Assembly (NCBI GenBank): GCA_030789695.1
Contig: CM061132.1
Coordinates: forward strand, 161,845,442-161,909,441
DNA length: 64,000 nucleotides
Source: Scilla litardierei
Taxonomy: Eukaryota; Streptophyta; Magnoliopsida; Asparagales; Asparagaceae
Direction of reading: 5' to 3'
The stretch's first letter is position 1; every line of letters begins with the position of its first letter. Below are positions 47,720 through 57,884 of this stretch, piece after piece. The translations under genes and the position numbers were made by a program. The notes under the pieces are model-generated. The model made no database searches. It saw nothing but the letters and a program-made list of their open reading frames with translations, and was not told the DNA's origin.

Positions 47720-48198
47720 TTGAGGTTGATGGGATCTAAGGAATGAATTAGCTACAACATGGGGTCTGTTCTTCCTAGCCAAAAAAATTTCTCTTCAAAT
47801 GTTCTAGCCAACTGCATAGCTCCACTGTAAGTTTCTGGGTTAAAAGCCATAACATATAAGCGAATGTCCTCCCTTAACCCATTAATGAACTTGTCCAACA
47901 CATAATCATCAGGCATTTACCGCAATTTGTTCGTATTTCTCCAAATACTCCTTCACAGATCATGTTTGTTTGAGATTAGAAAATACGGCAAAAGGTTTGT
48001 CTAATTGAGTCGGCGCAAACCTCACTTCAATTTCTTCTTTAAACTTCTCCCATTGTAGGAAATTATTAACATCGACCTTTCCCCTCTCAAACCATTGTTG
48101 AGCTTTGCCCCGTAAATAAAAAGAACATGTATTAACCCACGTTGCATAGGGAGCAGAGTAATAGGCAAAAATTTGTTGTACCTGGCTCAACCATAGTA
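47720..48198 (-). pseudogene. gag: gypsy gag, 3' part after Tekay insertion
   Basis: From the insertion point the capsid core continues as LLWLSQVQQIFAYYS and on through the retrotransposon Gag signature (AQQWFERG, WEKFKEEIEVRF). Reading is open to about 47960 and broken after that. It joins the 57885-58375 part when the nested element is removed. Confidence 0.75.
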
Positions 48199-48514
48199 AA
48201 ATGTGTAACGACTGGTTTTCATGTATCTAGATTAATTATATTATAAATATATGTTTTGGTAGATTTTCTCCTTATGTGTGGTTTTCGTCTCCGTAGCTTT
48301 CATTTTCGATTGTTTCGTCATGTTTTCCTAGCTTCTTCCTTAGAATCGTCGATTTTGGAGTAAGTCACTCGTGACGGGCTTCATATCGGTCATATCTTAT
48401 TGTTAGATCAAGCCTAGGAGTCTTAGGAATCGATCCCGGAGCTTCGCGCTCCATTTCAGAACTTTTGTGCACGTTAGCCGGTACAAGAAGGGGAACCGAC
48501 CTACTAGATGACGA

Positions 48515-48890
48515 TTTAGTTGGTCGGCAAACCTTCATGGACCGACTAGTGGGCTTTGTTAATTACTCAGGAGTTACTGTTTATCGTTAGTCGGTCTAAG
48601 AACATTTGTCGACCGACTAGGTTGCAAACTAGTCGGTCAGCAATCGTTCTTTAACCGACTAGCTATATGATCATTTTTGATACCAAGTACTATTCATTCT
48701 TAGTCGGTCTAAGAACGTTCGACGACCGACTAGATGATGAACTAGTCGGTCAGTAGTTGTTCTTTGACCGACTAAATCTAAATCCTATTTTTGTACAGGA
48801 GTTACTGTTTACACTTAGTCGGTCTGCGTTGGTCAACCGACCGACTAGTTCCCAAACTAGTCGGTCAGAGGTTGCTCTTTGACCGACTAA
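48515..48890. repeat. Cluster of TAGTCGGTC/GACCGACTA inverted motifs, Tekay-like 5' LTR
   Basis: Three complete modules and one partial. Each complete module runs TTAGTCGGTC, loop, GACCGACTAG, loop, CTAGTCGGTC, loop, GACCGACTAA, so every 9-mer has an inverted partner nearby. The copy in the 3' LTR is at about 55770-56145. The cluster sits just upstream of the TATA-like site. Confidence 0.9.
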
Positions 48891-48933
48891 TCAGTGTTGA
48901 AACCCTAATTTCTGGGCAGCCGCCAGCTCTTCC

Positions 48934-48940
48934 TATTTAA
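48934..48940 (+). promoter_or_regulatory. TATA-like box in Tekay-like 5' LTR
   Basis: TCCTATTTAAACCCCCC, just downstream of the inverted-motif cluster and upstream of a C/T-rich segment. It is the best candidate for the genomic RNA promoter. The 3' LTR copy is at 56190-56197. Confidence 0.55.
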
Positions 48941-50188
48941 ACCCCCCCAAACGTTTTTCTTTTCTTCTTTCATTTCTCCTGAGCCTCCTTCTTCCCCAAA
49001 TCATCATCCATCTTCCCCTAGCCTTCATCCTTCATCAAGAGCTCCTCCCCCTCTCCATTTTGGCCGGCCACCTCCTCTAGGTCGCCGGAAAACCCCCAAA
49101 ACCCCCAAAATCTCATTTTCTCTAGATTTCCGCATCCATTCCAGATCTGAACCCTAAGTTCCCCGGATCGTTTCTTCCGTCGCAGTGCTTGCTCGGCATC
49201 ATTCTTCCGCTCCGATACGGTATTAACTCGATCTCTTAATATTCTCATAGCCCATTTGTGTTTTTGTGAAACCCTAATAAAACTAGGTTGGATGTTGTTC
49301 CAATATTGTTTTGCCATGGCAGCGACCTCTTCCCCGTAGATTAGCGTCCGTGAGACGAACCTTCGTGATCGTCATCCTCGGTGCTAGGCAAGTGAAACTT
49401 GCCTCTTAGGGTTTTGGGCCATGTCTTAGGCCATTTGCTTGTTGTAGGCGTAAAAGAGACTAGGCGACGAAATGATACTCGCCTAGGCACAATTTCAGGA
49501 ACTAGCTTGACAACGAAGCTAGATCCGACATTTATCATGTTGCACAACTACCATGTCATGTTTAATTTCCATTAACGGTACGCAAATTAATTGTCATGTC
49601 ATTGCATTCTTTAAGTGTTCCCGTGATTGCGTAGCTTCGCTACACCTTGTGAAATGATTGAGGCTAGGTGCACCCCTATGGCAAATGAAATACGCTCCTG
49701 GTTTGTGATCCATGAAACGAGCTCTTGTGCGGGGCAACCCTGGCTCATTTACTGAGCTCGTGTACAGGGACCCTGGCTCGTTTACACGTGGGTTTTGGGG
49801 TAAGAGTTAAGCGGCCATTCAACTGGGAGTCTGCCCGATCAGCAACTGCAATTGTAAGGCGTAAACTCTGTGTTCTGGGGTAGTGTTAAGCGGCCAATCA
49901 GTGTGAATGTCCAACAGTTCAGCTGTAAGGCGTAAACATCTACAAACAACTTGAAACGTGACTAGTGAAAAGATTGAGATTGTTAGTAGCTTGGCTACTC
50001 TTGACATGCCCTGATAAATTGTTCTCTTGCACTTATTGTTTCACCATGTCTTACTTGTGCACTCATACCATAACTGCCTTGTCATGCATACTATAACTGC
50101 TAGGTTGTTAGTTTACCTTACTTTCAGTTTTCTTGCCCAAGTCTTTTAGACTTGCTGACATGTGCCCCTTTACTCTTTTGGGTGACAC

Positions 50189-50296
50189 ATGTTAGATCCT
50201 GAGCCTGAGTTCGTTGTTGAGGACAAGGTGTTTGCAGACACCGAGCCCGAGCCTGTGTTTGATGAGGACTTCGTGGACACGGGCGATCAGTCGTAG
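50189..50296 (+). other. Small acidic frame in Tekay-like 5' LTR
   Basis: ATG at 50189 opens 35 codons rich in Asp/Glu (MLDPEPEFVVED at the start). The 3' LTR copy (57436-57537, 33 codons) keeps the acidic character although bases have changed. The LARD LTR has the same MLDPEPE start (29138, minus) but then diverges. Translation is unproven. Confidence 0.35.
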
Positions 50297-50631
50297 AGAC
50301 TGTTTGTGTTGTTGTTTAGACTGTTTTGTTGTCGGTGGGTGGCACCAATACTTGTTATGTTGTCCCTTTTGTTGGCCTTGTTCTGGGCCTTTAGACTCTT
50401 TCTTTTAGCCTGGTGGCTTTTCTGGATGTTGAACTAATTTTCATGTTGGACAAATTCTAAGATTTGAGATTTTATTTCTGTCGCTCCTTGTGTTATTATT
50501 GTTGTTCCGTTTGTGGTTACATGGACCTGCTTATGTTTTATTGCCGCTTATCGGGTTTGGGGCTTCACAGCTCCACTCTCGTGCGGACCTTTTCACGTCT
50601 AGCCTCCATTTTAGGGAAGCGAGGCGTGACA

Positions 50632-50774
50632 GGTTTTGTTTGTGGCCCATGCATGTCCAATTTGTAACTGCGATTATCGGAATAACGATAATAATATTAG
50701 AATGTCCAATAAACTAAGTTTGACATCCGAGTCATAAGCTATGAGTCTAATTGTTTCGTTTTCTGTGTCATTAG
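50632..50774 (+). other. Leader of Tekay-like element
   Basis: 143 bp between LTR and gag. It starts GGTTTTGTTTGTGGCCCATG and lacks the standard tRNA-iMet site right after the LTR. It is closely matched by the LARD leader (35191 downward, minus). The first TGG, 11 bases in, could start an unusual primer site. Confidence 0.6.
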
Positions 50775-51906
50775 ATGGCAGGAAGGCGATTCACACGTGG
50801 TGGTAGTAGTGGTGCGCCCCCTCATGACAAGGAGCCTGAGCGGGAACCCCTCAATGGAGAGATGATGCAGATGATGCTTCAGATGATGAAGTTGCAGCAG
50901 GGCGTGCTCCTGCAAGTCCAGAATGCTCCAGTTGTTCGAGCTGGTCGGGCAATCCAGGATGCCCCTCGTTCCGAGCCTGGAGCAAAGCAATTTCAGGAGC
51001 TGGGTCCCGCATATTTTGATGGGTCTGAGTGTCCTCTGGCTGCCGATGAGTGGATTCGGAACATTGAGGATAACTTGAAGATGGCCAAGATCACCCCGGC
51101 TGGATGGGTTGATTTGGCGAAGTGGCAACTCAAGGATAATGCTCGAAACTGGTGGGATGCGGAAGAGAAGATGCTGGTGGAGCCGATAGCTTGGGATACC
51201 TTTAAGTCCAGGTTTAATGAGGAGTTCTTTCCGAAGGCTGCTAAGAAGGAGATGCTGCAGTGCTTTATCGATCTGAAGCAAGGGAGCTTGACAGTGGACC
51301 TGTACCACCAAGAGTTCACTAGGCTGAGTCGGTTCGCGCCGAAGATGGTGCAGGATGCTGATGAGAGGGCTCAGAGGTTCCTGCATGGACTTGCTTTGGA
51401 GCTTCAGAGTTTTGTGTCTTCCTCTGATCTGGACTCTTATCAGAAGGTTCTGGTCGCTGCGAGGAGGCAGGAGCTGAACCTGAGTCAGAGGAGAGGACAT
51501 GTTTCTGGTGCTGGGAAGAGGCCTATGGAGCAGGCCAGGGCGGTGGTTAGGCCTGGTTTCAAGCCTAATCATCCGGTGCAGTTCAAGAGGCCAGGAGGGA
51601 CTAATCAGAAGACTTGCCATTTCTGCGGCAAGCCTGGCCACATCAAGGATCAGTGTAGGAAGTTTCTGGGCCAGTGTTTGGTTTGTGGTGATGCTTCTCA
51701 TGTCGTGAAGGATTGTCGGCATGCGAATCAGCTGCGGAGGGCACCTGTTGCAGCACAGCCGTTGCAGCAGAGAGCGCCTGTTCCTGCTGGACGTGGAGCA
51801 GCTCCTGTTCCACAGAGGCAGGCTTTTCAGCAGGCTTTTCCGCCGAGGAGGCAGGCTTTTCTGATGACCGCTGTGGAGAGCGAGGCTGTGGATGAGGTTA
51901 TCGCAG
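50775..51906 (+). CDS. gag: Tekay-like gag, exon 1
   Basis: An intact 377-codon exon starting MAGRRFTRGG. A Met/Gln-rich N-terminal helix (residues about 30-55) is followed by the retrotransposon Gag domain (about 75-240, including AYFDGSECPLAADEWI and WWDAEEKM). Two CCHC zinc knuckles follow: CHFCGKPGHIKDQC (about residue 279) and CLVCGDASHVVKDC (about residue 299). Then comes a Pro/Gln/Ala-rich linker. Gag packages the RNA in the cytoplasmic particle. The frame continues into intron 1 and stops at 52005-52007, so unspliced RNA would encode a 410-residue Gag. Spliced RNA continues into protease. The donor is at 51906/51907 (GCAG/GTAATC). Confidence 0.9.
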
Positions 51907-52018
51907 GTAATCCTCAATCTAGCTGTTACTTTCCTAGTTGGTTTTGTTTGTTAGATTATGTTGTTTGCTTGCATATGATTGTTGCTAGACTAGGGCTTGA
52001 TTGTTAGACTGTTTGTAG
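51907..52018 (+). other. Putative intron 1 of Tekay-like gag-pol (112 bp)
   Basis: GT at 51907-51908 and AG at 52017-52018; T-rich; contains the in-frame stop TAG at 52005-52007. Removal joins G (codon position 1) to GC, making a Gly codon, and reads VIAG then VILVCTF into the protease with no extra residues. Phase 1. Sits between the Gag C-terminus and the protease active site. Confidence 0.75.
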
Positions 52019-54438
52019 GCGTGATTTTGGTGTGCACATTTTCTGCACGAGTTCTCTTTGACTCAGGTGCGTCGATGTGCATTATTTCTCGGAGCTTCGT
52101 GGAGAAGCATTCCTTGTCGATGTCCCCTCTTTCCAAGAGTTGGAATATCGTTACAGGGAATGGCGTGGTCTCGGTGCATCGTGGTTGCAATTCTTGCTCG
52201 TTGGTGGTTTGTGGACATGAGCTTTACGCTGATTTCATTGTCCACGACATCATCAACTATGATGCGGTCCTTGTGATGGATTGGCTTGCAAACTTCTATG
52301 CTACGATCGACTGTCGGAGGAAGAAGGTGGTGTTCGAGATTCCCGAACATCCAGTATTTGAGTTCAGTCGAGGTAGCAGCTCGCTTGGTCCTGTCAGATT
52401 TCGGGCCAGGCCGGTGGAGATTGTGGCTATGCAGATGGAGCTGGAGAGGCCAGCGGTTGTGTGGGACTTTGATGACGTCTTCCCCGAGGAGATGTCTGGA
52501 TTGCCACCTGATCGAGCTCTAGAATTTTCTATTGATCTTGTTCCGGGAGCGCAACCAATTTCGAAGGCGCCATATCGTATGGCACCCGCTGAGTTGGAGG
52601 AATTGCAGAAGCAGCTGGATGAGCTGTTGCAGAATGGTTATATCAATCCTAGTGTGTCTCCATGGGGAGCACCGGTGTTGCTGGTGAGGAATAAGGATGG
52701 TTCGCGTCGCATGTGCGTGGACTATCGGGAGTTGAATGCGGTGACCATCAAGAATAAATACCCGTTGCCTCGCATCGATGATATTTTTGATCAGCTTGGA
52801 GGTTCGAGGGTGTTTTCGAAGTTGGATCTGAGGAGTGGTTATCATCAATTGAAGGTGAAGAAGGAAGATGTTCCCAAGACAGCATTCAGGACAAAGTATG
52901 GACACTACGAGTTTGTGGTTATGCCTTTCGGTGTAACCAATGCACCCGCAGTTTTCATGAATCTGATGAATCTGATTTTCTACGACTTTTTGGATAAGTT
53001 TGTCGTTGTCTTTATTGACGACATTCTGATCTATTCAAAGTCGGAAGAGGAGCATGCATCGCACTTGAGGACGGTGTTGGAGATTTTGAGGAAGCATCGT
53101 TTGTATGCTAAGTTTACGAAGTGCGAGTTTTGGCTGGACAGAGTTGCCTTTCTCGGGCATGTGGTGACTGGAGATGGTATTTCAGTAGATCCCGAGAAGA
53201 TCAGGGCCATCAGAGAGTGGCCTGTTCCGCGGTCAGCGTCTGAGATTCGGAGTTTCATTGGACTTGCTGGTTATTATCGGCGCTTCATTAAGGACTTTTC
53301 CCGTATTACTGAGCCGATGACCAGATTGATGCAGAAGGATGTACCTTTTGTTTGGTCGGGTGATTGTGAGAATGCTTTTGGTGTTCTGAGTGAGAGATTG
53401 ACGATTGCCCCTATTCTTGTTGTGCCTGATCGCAGTGGATGATTCGAGATCTTTTGCGATGCTTCTGGCAAGGGTCTCGGTTGTGTGTTGCATCAGCACG
53501 TGCATGTTGTGGCGTATGCTTCGCGTCAGCTCAAGACTCGTGAGAAGAATTACTCGACGCATGACTTGGAGTTGGCTGCTGTTGTGTTTGCGCTCAAGAT
53601 TTGGAGGCACTTCCTGCTGAGTGAGAAAGTGAAGATCTTCACCGATCACAAAATCTAGAAGTATATTTTTACTCAGAAGGAGCTCAACATGCGACAGCGT
53701 CGATGGTTGGTGCTCATGGCGGATTATGAGATTGATTTACAATATCACCTTGGCAAGGTGAATGTGGTTCCTGATGCGCTGAGTAGGCTTCCAGCGGTGA
53801 TGATTCTGACCTCGCAGTGGAGATTGCAGCATGATTTTTGTGAGTCTGGTGTTGAGATTGTTCTTCCTAGAGAGGCTTCTTCGTTGATGTGTATGCAGAT
53901 ACATTCGACGATCGTGGATTGGGTCAAGGCTGGCCAGGCCGAGGATCCGAAGCTGGTGAAGATTCGGGAGCAGGTGGAAGCCGGTCTGCGGACTGACTTT
54001 TTGATTCATGAGGATGGCTCGCTGAGGTTTGGAGCCAGGTTGTGTGTGCCAGCTGGGGATATTAGAGAGGAGTTGTTGGTGGTGGCACACAGTTCGCCGT
54101 ATTCTGTGCATCTTGGTGGGACCAAGATGTACCAGGATCTTCGTCTGAATTTTTGGTGGCATGGTATGAAGAGGAGCGTGGCTCGGAGTGTAGCCAAGTG
54201 CTTGGTTTGCCAGCAAGTGAAGGCGGAGCATCAGCGTAAGACATGGTTGCTACAACCGCTTCCGATTTCGGAGTGGAAATGGCAGCACATCACTATGGAT
54301 TTCGTGACTGGACTACCTCGGAGTCCGAAGCAGAATGACGCGATTTGGGTGATCGTAGATCGATTGACCAAATCCGTGCACTTTATTCTGTTCCGAGTGG
54401 GACAGTCCACTGAGGCGCTAGCGAAGAGATATATGGAG
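52019..54438 (+). pseudogene. pol: Tekay-like pol, exon 2: protease, RT, RNase H, integrase N-half
   Basis: 806 codons plus the split Gly. Protease active site VLFDSGAS is near 52047-52070. RT includes [36 protein letters not shown], and the catalytic FIDDILIYS at about 53011-53040. RNase H begins [13 protein letters not shown] and includes [15 protein letters not shown]. Integrase begins with the zinc-binding His/Cys region (HLGGTKMYQDL, CLVCQQVK), then core ITMDFVTGLP and VIVDRLTKS. Two in-frame stops, TGA at 53440-53442 just before RNase H and TAG at 53656-53658 within it, inactivate this copy. Both are single-codon changes. Ends at RYME before intron 2. Confidence 0.9.
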
Positions 54439-54508
54439 GTAAATTCTTTTGCTCTCCGTTTTATTTCCTTTTCCTAGTTTAGATAGTGATGTAACGTGAA
54501 TCATGCAG
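54439..54508 (+). other. Putative intron 2 of Tekay-like gag-pol (70 bp)
   Basis: GT at 54439-54440 and AG at 54507-54508; AT- and pyrimidine-rich; in-frame TAG at 54475-54477. Phase 0. Removal joins RYME to EVVRLHGVPVS inside the integrase core, exactly where gypsy integrases are continuous. At 70 bp it is near the lower size limit of plant introns. Confidence 0.8.
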
Positions 54509-55411
54509 GAGGTCGTGCGACTTCACGGAGTCCCTGTGAGTATCGTGTCAGACAGAGACACGAGGTTCACATCTCAGTTCTGGCAGAGTTTGCAGAAGAT
54601 TTTGGGTACGCGTCTGTGTTTCAGCACGGCGTACCATCCGCAGACGGATGGCCAGTCCGAGAGGATGATTCAGATCTTGGAGGACATGTTGAGGGCATGC
54701 ATGTTAGATTTCAAGGGTTCGTGGGAGGACCATCTACATCTGGTAGAGTTATCTTACAACAACAGCTTCCAGGCGAGTATTGGCATGTCGCCTTTTGTCG
54801 CGCTGTATGGGAGGAAATGTCGATCGCCATTGAGGTGGGATGACGTTGGTGACCGGGAGCTGTTGGGACCTGAGATGATCGTGGAGGTTGTGGATGTTGT
54901 CAGGAACATTCGAGAGATGTTGAGGATTGCTCAGGACCGTTTTAAGCATTGGGCGGATGCTAAACGTCGTCCTTTGGAGTTTCAGCCGGGCGACCATGTG
55001 TTCTTGAAGATTTTCCCGAATCGTGGTGTGATTCGCTTTGGGAAGCGAGGGAAGTTGAGCACGCGATACATTGGACCGTTTGATATTTTGGAGAAAGTTG
55101 GCGAGGTAGCCTACCGCTTAGCCTTGCCGCCGTCTTTGGAAGGAGTTCATAATGTTTTTCATGTGTCGCAGCTTCGTCGATACATTAGCGATCCATCTCA
55201 TGCTGTGGATTTCTCGGAGATTACCGTTCGCCCTGATATGACGTATGACCAGCAGCCAGTGCGGATTATGGACAGGCGTCAGAAGTCACTTCGGAACAAG
55301 GTTGTCAATCTTGTGAGGGTGATGTGGCGACATGGCTCGCCAGGAGAGTCTACTTGGGCGAATGAGGATGAGATGCGAAAGCTTTTCCCACTTTTGTTTC
55401 CGGACACGTGA
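54509..55411 (+). CDS. pol: Tekay-like pol, exon 3: integrase C-half and chromodomain-like tail
   Basis: 300 codons and a TGA (55409-55411). It contains the second catalytic Asp (SIVSDRDTRFTSQFW), the catalytic Glu region (AYHPQTDGQSERMIQ), and the GPFDILEKVGEVAYRL segment of the integrase C-terminal domain. After HNVFHVSQLRRY comes a chromodomain-like tail (RVMWRHGSPGESTWANEDEM). These place it with chromoviruses of the Tekay/Del type. Intact within itself, but reachable only after splicing and past the two exon 2 stops. Ends 46 bp before the 3' LTR. Confidence 0.88.
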   Translation, partial: EVVRLHGVPVSIVSDRDTRFTSQFWQSLQKILGTRLCFSTAYHPQTDGQSERMIQILEDMLRACMLDFKGSWEDHLHLVELSYNNSFQASIGMSPFVALYGRKCRSPLRWDDVGDRELLGPEMIVEVVDVVRNIREMLRIAQDRFKHWADAKRRPLEFQPGDHVFLKIFPNRGVIRFGKRGKLSTRYIGPFDILEKVGEVAYRLALPPSLEGVHNVFHVSQLRRYISDPSHAVDFSEITVRPDMTYDQQPVRIMDRRQKSLRNKVVNLVRVMWRHGSPGESTWANEDEMRKLFPLLFPDT

Positions 55412-55445
55412 GTGTTGGGAAATTCCGAGGACGGAATTTTTCTTA

Positions 55446-55457
55446 AGTTGGGGAGGA
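55446..55457 (+). other. Polypurine tract of Tekay-like element
   Basis: AGTTGGGGAGGA directly before the 3' LTR. Together with the preceding TTCCGAGGACGG word it is shared with the LARD (minus, about 31293-31330). Confidence 0.8.
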
Positions 55458-57879
55458 TGTAACGACTGGTTTTCATGTATCTGGATTAATTATATTATAT
55501 ATATATATGTTTTGGTAGATTTTCTCCTTATGTGTGGTTTTCATCTCCGTAGCTTTCATTTTCAATCGTTTCGTCGTGTTTTCCTAGCTTCTTCCTTAGA
55601 ATCGTCGATTTTGGAGTAAGTCACTCGTGACGGGCTTCATATCAGTCATATCTTATTGTTAGATCAAGCCTAGGAGTCTTAGGAATCGATCCCGGAGCTT
55701 CGCGCTCCATTTCAGAACTTTTGTGCACGTTAGCCGGTACAAGAAGGGGAACCGACCTACTAGATGACGATTTAGTCGGTCGACAAACCTTCATGGACCG
55801 ACTAGTGGGCTTTGTTAATTACTCAGGAGTTACTGTTTATCGTTAGTCGGTCTAAGAACATTTGTCGACCGACTAGGTTGCAAACTAGTCGGTCAGCAAT
55901 CGTTCTTTAACCGACTAGCTCTATGATCATTTTTGATACCAAGTACTATTCATTCTTAGTCGGTCTAAGAACGTTCGTCGACCGGCTAGATGATGAACTA
56001 GTCGGTCAGTAGCTGTTCTTTGACCGACTAAATCTAAATCCTATTTTTTTACAGGAGTTATTATTTACACTTAGTCGGTCTGCGTTGGTCAACCGACCGA
56101 CTAGTTCCCAAACTAGTCGGTCAGAGGTTGCTCTTTGACCGACTAATCAGTGTTGAAACCCTAATTTCTGGGCAGCCGCCAGCTCTTCCTATTTAAACCC
56201 CCCCAAACGTTTTTCTTTTCTTCTTTCATTTCTCCTGAGCCTCCTTCTTCCCTAAATCATCATCCATCTTCCCCAAGCCTTCCTCCTTCATCAAGAGCTC
56301 CTCCCCCTATCCATTTTGGCCGGCCACCTCCTCTAGGTCGCCGGAAAACCCCCAAAATCTCATTTTCTCCAGATTTCCCCATCCATTCCAGATCTGAACC
56401 CTAGGTTCCCCGGATTGTTTCTTCCGTCGCCGTGCTTGCTCGGCATCATTCTTCCGCTCCGATACGGTATTAACTCGATCTCTTAATATACTCATAGCCC
56501 ATTTGTGTTTTTGTGAAACCCTAATAAAACTAGGTTGGATGTTGTTCTAATATTGTTTTGCCATGGTAGCGACCTCTTCCCCGTAGATTAGCGTCCGTGA
56601 GACGAACCTTCGTGATCGTCATCATCGGTGCTAGGCAAGTGAAACTTGCCTCTTAGGGTTTTGGGCCATGTCTTAGGCCATTTGCTTGTTGTAGGCGTAA
56701 AAGAGACTAGGCGACGAAATGATACTCGACTAGGCACAATTTCAGGAACTAGCTTGACAACGAAGCTAGATCCGACATTTATCATGTTGCACAACTACCA
56801 TGTCATGTTTAATTTCCATTAACGGTACGCAAATTAATTGTCATGTCATTGCATTCTTTAAGTGTTCCCGTGATTGCGTAGCTTCGCTACACCTTGTGAA
56901 ATGATTGAGGCTAGGTGCACCCCTATGCCAAATGAAATACGCTCCTGGTTTGTGATCCAGGAAACGAGCTCTTGTGCGGGGCAACCCTGGCTCATTTACT
57001 GAGCTCGTGTACAGGGACCCTGGCTCGTTTACACGTGGGTTTTGGGGTAAGAGTTAAGCGGCCATTCAACTGGGAGTCTGCCCGATCAGCAACTGCAGTT
57101 GTAAGGCGTAAACTCTGGGTTCTGGGGTAGTGTTAAGCGACCAATCAGTGTGAATGTCCAACAGTTCAGCTGTAAGGCGTAAACATCTACAAACAACTTG
57201 AAACGTGACTAGTGAAAAGATTGAGATTGTTAGTAGCTTGGCTACTTTTGACATGCCCTGATAAATTGTTCTCTTGCACTTATTGTTTCACCATGTCTTA
57301 CTTGTGCACTCATACCATAACTGCCTTGTCATGCATACTATAACTGCTAGGTTGTTAGTTTACCTTACTTTCAGTTTCCTTGCCCAAGTCTTTTAGACTT
57401 ACTGACATGTGCCCCTTTACTCTTTTGGGTGACACATGTTAGATCCTAAGCCTGAGTTCGTTGTTGAGGACGAGGTGTTTACAGACGCCGAGCCCGAGCC
57501 TGTGTTTGACGAGGACTTCGTGGACACGGACGATTAGTCGTAGAGACTGTTTGTGTTGTTGTTTAGACTGTTTTGTTGTCGGTGGGTGGCACCAATACTT
57601 GTTATGTTGTCCCTTTTGTTGGCCTGGTTCTGGGCCTTTAGACTCTTTCTTTTAGCCTGGAGGCTTTTCTGGATGTTGAACTAAATTTTCATGTTGGACA
57701 AATTCTGAGATTTGAGATTTTATTTCTGTCTCTCCTTGTGTTATTATTGTTGTTCCGTTTGTGGTTACAGGGACCTGCTTATGTTTTATTGACGCTTATC
57801 GGGTTTGGGGCTTCACAGCTCCACTCTCGTGCGGACCTTTTCACGTCTCGCCTCCATTTTAGGGAAGCGGGGTGTGACA
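55458..57879 (+). repeat. Tekay-like 3' LTR
   Basis: 2,422 bp, nearly identical to 48204-50631. It differs by scattered substitutions and a small deletion near 56350 (one AAAACCCCC repeat unit). Ends GGTGTGACA before AAACG. Confidence 0.93.
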
Positions 57880-57884
57880 AAACG

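Larger units (their letters stand above)
48204..50631 (+). repeat. Tekay-like 5' LTR
   Basis: 2,428 bp, TGTAACGACTGG to GGCGTGACA. It holds the inverted-motif cluster (48515-48890), a TATA-like site (48934-48940), two duplicated CTGTAAGGCGTAAAC-type segments (about 49810-49940), and a 35-codon acidic frame (50189-50296). Confidence 0.93.
48204..57879 (+). mobile_element. Tekay-like Ty3/gypsy retrotransposon with intron-containing gag-pol
   Basis: A full-length plus-strand element: 5' LTR 48204-50631, leader 50632-50774, gag-pol in three exons (50775-55411), purine tract (TTGGGGAGGA before 55458), 3' LTR 55458-57879. Target duplications are AAATG (48199-48203) and AAACG (57880-57884); the difference fits a CpG decay. 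The polyprotein has two zinc knuckles, protease, RT, RNase H, integrase and a chromodomain-like end, as in the Tekay/Del chromoviruses. The LTRs are very similar, so the insertion is recent, but two in-frame stops in pol disable it. Confidence 0.92.

Noticed and set aside
48515..48890. Regularly spaced short inverted motifs as a possible CRISPR array
   Set aside because: Motifs are 9 bp, alternate in orientation, and are LTR-borne in both a coding and a non-coding plant element. Reported instead as LTR cruciform modules.
50739..51917. 392-codon minus-strand frame
   Set aside because: It is the antisense shadow of the intact Tekay-like gag exon, which has clear Gag and zinc-knuckle features.
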